DNA of 28,962 bases from positions 1 through 28,962 of the forward strand of contig CAYYYL010000034.1 of assembly GCA_964475835.1 (NCBI GenBank), read 5' to 3'. Shown here in pieces: positions 24,483-28,962 of the stretch; within the stretch, counting starts at the first letter, position 1, and the number at the start of each line of letters is the position of its first letter. Source of the DNA: JABDCI01 sp964475835 (GTDB taxonomy: Bacteria; Verrucomicrobiota; Verrucomicrobiia; JABWAM01). The notes beneath the pieces were generated by a model. That model saw nothing but the letters and a program-made list of their open reading frames with translations. It had not been told where the DNA came from and searched no databases. Position numbers and translations under genes: made by a program.

Positions 24483-24532
24483 AGAGCCTATCCGGAAACT
24501 GCGATATGTGGCGTAGTTTTCGGATAGGCTCT
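24483..24532. repeat. 18-bp inverted repeat AGAGCCTATCCG...CGGATAGGCTCT
   Basis: Arms 24483-24500 and 24515-24532 match at 17 of 18 positions around a 14-nt spacer. The whole 50-bp unit looks like a minimal palindromic element such as paired insertion-sequence ends or a REP unit. It lies 28 bp beyond the stop of the xerC-type gene and could also form a terminator for it. No transposase lies nearby. Confidence 0.6.
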
Positions 24533-24560
24533 TATTCTGTTCAAATTAAGGCACTGCCCG

Positions 24561-25580
24561 TCAGCGGGTGTCCGCTGAAATCCGGCTCTTCGCCCGGGGA
24601 TGGGCCTCATCATACGCATTCTTCATCCTCTCCGTACTGACATGGGTGTAGATCTGGGTCGTCCCAAGGCGTTTATGTCCCAGCATCTGCTGCACGGAGC
24701 GAAGGTCCGCGCCACGATCCAGCAGATGGGTGGCGAAGGAGTGACGAAGTTTGTGGGGCGTGAATCTGGAATCGAGCCCCGCAAACCGAAGGCAGGGTTT
24801 CAAAATCCGTTGAAGAGCCCGGCTGCTCAATCGCTTTCCATCCCGGCCAACAAAAAGAGGATCCCGACGGCTCACGGCAGGGCGCAACTCCAGATAATCC
24901 CGGATCGCTCCCCGCGCCTGTCTTCCAATCGGAACAATGCGCTCCCGGCTTCCCTTTCCCATCACACGCACGGTTTCTCCAAGAAGATCGATATCCTGAA
25001 CGTTCAATCGTGTGAGCTCGTGAATGCGGAATCCGCAACCGTAGAGGGTTTCCAAAATCGCCACATCTCTTCGCCGCTGCCAATCCGCATACCGAGGACG
25101 CGGCATTTTCATCGGCGCACCCAGCAACCGTTCGATCTCCCCCTCCTGAAGAAAAACCGGCAAACGTTTCTCCTTTCTCGGGGTGGCAAGGCCCTTCATC
25201 GGTTGATTCGAGTAACCCTTGCGGCGCGTCAGAAATTTGTAGAACGACCTCAATGCGGAAAGATGAAGAAGCACCGTGGAACGCTTGACGTGCACCAGGC
25301 CCAACTCTTGAAATCGCGACCGCCGGGCATCCGTGGCGGGAAGATCACTGAATGACTGGAGGTAGTCCCTCATGACCATCACTTGCAGATCCTTCCAAGC
25401 AATCCCCTTGGTGGCGGGAGCCTTGGGGTCATTTTCGTGACGGCGCATCCAGAGCTGAAACCGACCTAGCGCCTGACGGTAATTCCTCACGGTGTTTGGC
25501 GAAGCGCCACGCTCCGTCCGGAGATAGTCGAGAAAATCGAGCGCAAGCGGGTCGGACAATGGAAAGTCCTCGGCTTTCAT
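24561..25580 (-). CDS. Tyrosine recombinase, XerC/XerD type
   Basis: The 339-residue protein has an N-terminal SAM-like DNA-binding domain (about 10-125) and a C-terminal catalytic domain with all expected residues: R185 (GFRIHELTRL), K209 (GKGSRERIVP), H276 and R279 (HKLRHSFATHLL), H302 (LGH) and nucleophile Y311 (IYTHVS). It resolves chromosome dimers at dif sites with a partner Xer protein. It is about 35 residues longer than E. coli XerC/D because of inserts near residues 50-60 and 80-95. It stands alone with no phage or integron gene around, so a chromosomal housekeeping role is likely. XerC versus XerD cannot be decided here. Confidence 0.93.
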   Translation of the reverse strand: MKAEDFPLSDPLALDFLDYLRTERGASPNTVRNYRQALGRFQLWMRRHENDPKAPATKGIAWKDLQVMVMRDYLQSFSDLPATDARRSRFQELGLVHVKRSTVLLHLSALRSFYKFLTRRKGYSNQPMKGLATPRKEKRLPVFLQEGEIERLLGAPMKMPRPRYADWQRRRDVAILETLYGCGFRIHELTRLNVQDIDLLGETVRVMGKGSRERIVPIGRQARGAIRDYLELRPAVSRRDPLFVGRDGKRLSSRALQRILKPCLRFAGLDSRFTPHKLRHSFATHLLDRGADLRSVQQMLGHKRLGTTQIYTHVSTERMKNAYDEAHPRAKSRISADTR

Positions 25581-25663
25581 GGCGACAAGCTTACCCTCGG
25601 ACCCCGCAGAAACACAGACCAGAGTTCATTGTTATTTATGAACCCGTCTGGTACAGAACCCGG

Positions 25664-26299
25664 ATGCACGCACTGTTGACCATTTGGTTTGGCTGGGTTC
25701 GCGACTGGGGCTACCTTGGAATCATCCTTCTCATGGCGATGGAAAGCTCCATCTTTCCCGTTCCAAGCGAGGTCGTCATCCCCCCGGCCGCCTTTTGGGC
25801 CTCGCAGGGAAAGTTTAGCTTCTGGGGCGTCATCGCCGCCGGAACCTTCGGATCCTGGTTGGGTGCAAGCATCACCTACTGGGTGGCCCTCTGGCTCGGA
25901 CGCCCCCTGCTCCTTCGCTTCGGGAAATTCGTTATGATCGGCGAGGAAAAACTCGCCCGGTCCGAGCGCTGGATGGTGCGCTACGAGGCGGGCGGCATCT
26001 TCTTCGCCCGCCTTCTTCCCGTCATTCGACACCTCATTTCCATTCCCGCAGGCATCGTGCGAATGAATTTCTCCACCTTCAGTCTGATGACCCTCGTGGG
26101 ATCGTTCCTCTGGTGCACGATCCTTGCGTGGTTCGGACAGCACGTCATCGGATCGGAACCCGATCTGATGAACGATCCGGAGCGCATGATCCATTTCATG
26201 AAAGCCAAGTCACTTTGGCTCATCGGATTTGTGGCTCTCATCATGGTGCTCTATTTCGCCGTCATGAAAATGACAGCGAAGGAAAATAAGGCGTCTTGA
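25664..26299 (+). CDS. DedA-family membrane protein
   Basis: The protein is 211 residues from the ATG at 25664. It is an integral inner-membrane protein with the DedA (VTT) signature: MESSIFPVPSEVVIPPAAF near 26-44 (a re-entrant loop with an acidic residue), FGSWLGASITYWVALWLGR, and FFARLLPVIRHLISIPAGIVRM, where the paired arginines and AG motif are family hallmarks. DedA proteins move polyprenyl phosphate or phospholipids across the membrane and support envelope homeostasis. Upstream codons to 25496 overlap the divergent recombinase gene and are not DedA-like. The end faces the tRNA-Pro gene on the opposite strand. Confidence 0.94.
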   Translation: MHALLTIWFGWVRDWGYLGIILLMAMESSIFPVPSEVVIPPAAFWASQGKFSFWGVIAAGTFGSWLGASITYWVALWLGRPLLLRFGKFVMIGEEKLARSERWMVRYEAGGIFFARLLPVIRHLISIPAGIVRMNFSTFSLMTLVGSFLWCTILAWFGQHVIGSEPDLMNDPERMIHFMKAKSLWLIGFVALIMVLYFAVMKMTAKENKAS

Positions 26300-26359
26300 G
26301 ATCCCTGCCGGCTCCAAAAAAGCCCCTCTCCTCGCTGGGAAATAAAATTCATTCATGAC

Positions 26360-26437
26360 TGGTCGGGCCGGCGGGACTTGAACCCGCGACCTCTTCCACC
26401 CCAAGGAAGCGCGCTAGCCAAGCTGCGCTACGGCCCG
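26360..26437 (-). tRNA. tRNA-Pro (anticodon GGG), CCA encoded
   Basis: On the minus strand a complete 78-nt cloverleaf is readable: acceptor CGGGCCG with CGGCCCG, D-stem GCGC/GCGC around AGCTTGGCTA, anticodon stem CTTCC/GGAAG with loop TTGGGGT (anticodon GGG), variable AGGTC, and T-stem GCGGG/CCCGC with loop TTCAAGT. The discriminator A and the CCA end are in the DNA. C at position 1 pairing with G72 is a known bacterial tRNA-Pro identity feature. Confidence 0.97.
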
Positions 26438-26584
26438 ATGTCAGTTCAGGGAAACCCCGAGAGACAGAACAGGCAACCTTGCCCAGTCCGAGGCAAATAA
26501 CAAGCAAATTCGGGGTTACAAGCAACCTTCTGAATCCGAAGTTTGGAACTTGGCCTATCCCCAACGGATCCGTAGAAAGAGAGA

Positions 26585-28962
26585 ATGGCCGCTTCCACCC
26601 CAAAGGATCTTCCCATCTGGAAATTGCACGACGCCCTGCAACGGACCTGGTCCACCCACAACCGCTTTGTCCTCATCTCCCCCACTGGCTCGGGAAAAAC
26701 CACCCAGGTCTGCCAGATGCTTTTCGATTCCAAACGTTGTGCCGACAAACAGATCATCGTTCTTCAACCCCGCCGCGTCGCAACACGGGTGGTTGCAGCA
26801 CGCGTGGCCTTTGAACGGGGAACTCCCATCGGCGGCGAAGTGGGGTATCAGATTCGTTTCGAGGATCAGATCTCCAAAGACACCCGCATTCGTTTCATGA
26901 CGGAAGGCGTGCTTCTTCGCCTTTTTGTGGAGGATTCATCCATCTCGGGAATCGGTGCGATTCTTTTCGATGAATTCCATGAACGAAACCTCTTCAGCGA
27001 TGTGGCGCTCGGACTTGCCCTCCAATTGCAGCAGAAATCCCGTCCGGATCTCCTTCTCGGAGTGATGTCCGCCACGCTTGAAGCGGAACCGATCGCCGAC
27101 TTTTTTGAAAACTGTCCCGTGCTTCAATCGGAGGGACGTTCCCATCCCGTCCAAATCCATTACCTCGATGCCCCCGATTCACGCACCGTGCAGGAGCTCG
27201 CCGCGGAACGGGTGGCTGAAATCGTGAACGAAACGACCGAAGGCGACATCCTCGTATTCATGCCGGGCATGGGTGAAATTCTGCAGACGATCCGCGAGAT
27301 CGAAGGTCAACGTATCGACGAACCCCTTCAATTGATCCCCCTCCACGGAGATCTCCCGCCCGAACAACAGGATCTGGCGTTCACCCCCTCGCGACAGAGA
27401 AAAGTGATCATCTCCACCAACGTCGCCGAAACCTCCATCACCCTGGAAGGTGTGAAGTTCGTCGTCGACAGCGGCCTCGCCCGAATCTCACGCTATGACC
27501 CCTCCACAGGAATCGCCACCTTAAAGCTCGAGCCGATCAGCCGCGCCTCGGCCCAGCAGCGGACAGGGCGCGCCGGACGAACCTCCCCGGGAGTCTGCTA
27601 CCGTTTGTGGACCCTTTCCGGGCAAAAGGATCGTTCGGAACAAAACACACCCGAAATCCACCGCACCGATCTCTCCTCCATGGTGCTGCTGCTGCATTCG
27701 CTGGGTATCCCGAACGTGGCGACTTTTCCCCTGCCCGATCGACCCGACCCTGAAGCCGTGCGGGCTGCGGAAGAGATGCTCGAGCGATTGGGAGCCCTTC
27801 AAACGGCAGAATCCCTCCGCATTTCCGTAACCCCCATCGGCCGGGAAATGCTCAAGCTCCCCGTCCACCCCCGTTATGCGCGCATGCTGATCGAAGCCAG
27901 AAAACTCGGATGCGTGCGCGCCGCAGCCCTTTTTGCCTCATTAACTGCCGGACGGGATCTCCTTCTCCGCACCCGGGACAAGGAGGTGAAGGAGTCGCGT
28001 GAACTCTTTGAAACCAATGAACGTTCCGATTTTTTCACGCTGGCAAACGCTTTCCGTTACGCCCAAAAGCACCGCTTCGATCTCAACGCCTGTCGTCGCA
28101 TGGGCATTCACGCCCAAACCGCCCGACTCGTCGATCAAACCGCATTCCAATTGCTGGACGTCTGCGAGCGTCACCATTTTGACATTTCAGAAAAACCCAT
28201 GACTTCGGATGATCCCATTTTGAAATGCGTGCTTGCGGGTTTTGCTGATCATCTGGCCATCCGACAGGATACGGGAACCCTTGAATGCGATCTGCTCGGG
28301 GGACGCCAGGGCACTCTCGCCAGGGAAAGCGTGGTTCAAAAATCCAGAGTTTTCGTGGCCGCGGAAATCCGAACGATCGAATCCCGGGATCGCGCCCCCA
28401 TCACCCTTCTCCAACTGGCCAGTGCGGTGGAGATCGCCTGGTTGAAGGAAATGTTCCCGGAACAGATCACGGAAAAGGACGAAGCCATCTATGATGCACG
28501 TCATCGCCGGGTGGAATGCATCCGAACCCTCCGTTTTCGAGACCTGCTCCTTGGAGGCGAAGCGGTCGAATCGGCGGATCCTGCGGTCATCGCCCGGGCC
28601 CTGGCGGAAGAACTTGTGGATGAGCCCATCAGCCTTCCCGAATGGAATCATGAGGTCAAACAGTGGATCGGCCGCGTTCGTGCCGCCGCCGCCGCCGCCC
28701 CCGACTACGGGCTTCCCACTTACACACGCGCAGAATGCGTCACCTGCCTCGCACGCGCCTTTGAAGGGCTCAAACTCTTCAAGGACGCCAAGGAGAAGCC
28801 CTTGCTCGAATCGTTCAAAGGGTTGCTCACCCGCGACCAACAGGAATTCGTAAACTTCCTTGCTCCCCCCACTTTGGCCCTTCCCTCAGGCGTTTCGATC
28901 AAACTCCTCTACTCCGAGGATGGAGGTGTTTCGGGCAATCTGAAACTTCACGACGCGCTCAA
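26585..28962 (+). CDS. hrpB: ATP-dependent helicase HrpB (DExH), 3' end cut by window edge
   Basis: The frame runs from the ATG at 26585 (after the purine-rich AGAAAGAGAGA) off the right edge without a stop, with about 792 residues visible. It is a DExH RNA-helicase-type ATPase: motif I SPTGSGKTT (32-40), motif II DEFH (129-132, the form typical of HrpB rather than the DEAH of HrpA), SAT (162-164), and motif VI QRTGRAGR (325-332). A winged-helix/helical-bundle region follows, and then the HrpB C-terminal domain (APPTLALPSGVSIKLLYSEDGG) begins just before the edge, so only the last few dozen residues are missing. The cellular role of HrpB is poorly defined. The gene stands alone 147 nt after the opposite-strand tRNA-Pro. 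Confidence 0.95.
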   Translation, partial: MAASTPKDLPIWKLHDALQRTWSTHNRFVLISPTGSGKTTQVCQMLFDSKRCADKQIIVLQPRRVATRVVAARVAFERGTPIGGEVGYQIRFEDQISKDTRIRFMTEGVLLRLFVEDSSISGIGAILFDEFHERNLFSDVALGLALQLQQKSRPDLLLGVMSATLEAEPIADFFENCPVLQSEGRSHPVQIHYLDAPDSRTVQELAAERVAEIVNETTEGDILVFMPGMGEILQTIREIEGQRIDEPLQLIPLHGDLPPEQQDLAFTPSRQRKVIISTNVAETSITLEGVKFVVDSGLARISRYDPSTGIATLKLEPISRASAQQRTGRAGRTSPGVCYRLWTLSGQKDRSEQNTPEIHRTDLSSMVLLLHSLGIPNVATFPLPDRPDPEAVRAAEEMLERLGALQTAESLRISVTPIGREMLKLPVHPRYARMLIEARKLGCVRAAALFASLTAGRDLLLRTRDKEVKESRELFETNERSDFFTLANAFRYAQKHRFDLNACRRMGIHAQTARLVDQTAFQLLDVCERHHFDISEKPMTSDDPILKCVLAGFADHLAIRQDTGTLECDLLGGRQGTLARESVVQKSRVFVAAEIRTIESRDRAPITLLQLASAVEIAWLKEMFPEQITEKDEAIYDARHRRVECIRTLRFRDLLLGGEAVESADPAVIARALAEELVDEPISLPEWNHEVKQWIGRVRAAAAAAPDYGLPTYTRAECVTCLARAFEGLKLFKDAKEKPLLESFKGLLTRDQQEFVNFLAPPTLALPSGVSIKLLYSEDGGVSGNLKLHDAL

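Noticed and set aside
24561..25580. Tyrosine recombinase as sign of an integrated element near tRNA-Pro
   Set aside because: The protein looks like housekeeping Xer, no phage or island genes are nearby, and no direct repeat of the tRNA 3' end was seen in the window.
26210..26757. Several short minus-strand frames around the tRNA-Pro gene
   Set aside because: They overlap the tRNA, the DedA end or the hrpB start, and their translations look random.

Overview
The window looks like chromosomal core sequence from a Gram-negative (LPS-type) bacterium. It encodes an LPS-assembly outer-membrane protein (LptD), a DedA membrane protein, periplasmic or secreted proteins with Sec signals, and a lipoprotein amidase. 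Gene content (GYF_2-domain protein, DUF3352-like protein, giant Sel1 protein, divergent secreted proteins of unknown function) and the style of the intergenic repeats suggest Verrucomicrobiota or a related PVC-group lineage. That assignment is inferred from family resemblance only and was not tested. The sequence is moderately GC-rich. There are no phage, plasmid, transposase or CRISPR genes.

Positions 1-7481 (minus strand) form a tightly packed array read right to left: acpP, fabF, rpmE, prfA, lptD, UDP-glucose dehydrogenase, and a CPBP-type membrane protease cut by the window edge. It joins fatty-acid synthesis, translation termination and ribosome components, and outer-membrane and polysaccharide precursor functions. 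A good -35 box and a strong ribosome-binding site precede acpP. Two strong hairpins lie directly before the start codons of fabF and prfA; the second has a T-rich tail and looks like an attenuator or internal terminator.

Positions 7696-10668 (plus strand) carry trpF, trpB, a HIT-family hydrolase and a secreted LamG-like protein; no trpA is adjacent. Positions 10680-12950 (minus) carry a membrane-anchored DUF3352-like protein and a GYF_2-domain protein. Positions 13088-15750 hold a MurU-like nucleotidyltransferase, an N-acetylmuramoyl-L-alanine amidase lipoprotein, a YacP-type NYN RNase-like protein and a small exported protein. Two convergent pairs there overlap by 13-14 nt at their 3' ends.

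Positions 15863-20866 (plus) carry a YceI-family periplasmic protein and then a 1461-residue protein made almost entirely of 38 tandem Sel1-like repeats. This is the most distinctive gene of the window. Positions 20995-24183 (minus) carry an unrecognised exported protein, a CAP/SCP-domain protein and lepA. Positions 24184-24560 have no gene but hold a cluster of three inverted repeats. XerC/D-type recombinase (minus), DedA (plus), tRNA-Pro(GGG) (minus) and an HrpB-type helicase (plus, cut by the right edge) complete the window.

I found no multi-gene system that I would call new with confidence. The items most worth checking are the 38-repeat Sel1 solenoid with its exported neighbours, the paired hairpins inside the acpP-to-prfA array, and the inverted-repeat elements at 22260-22324 and 24338-24532.
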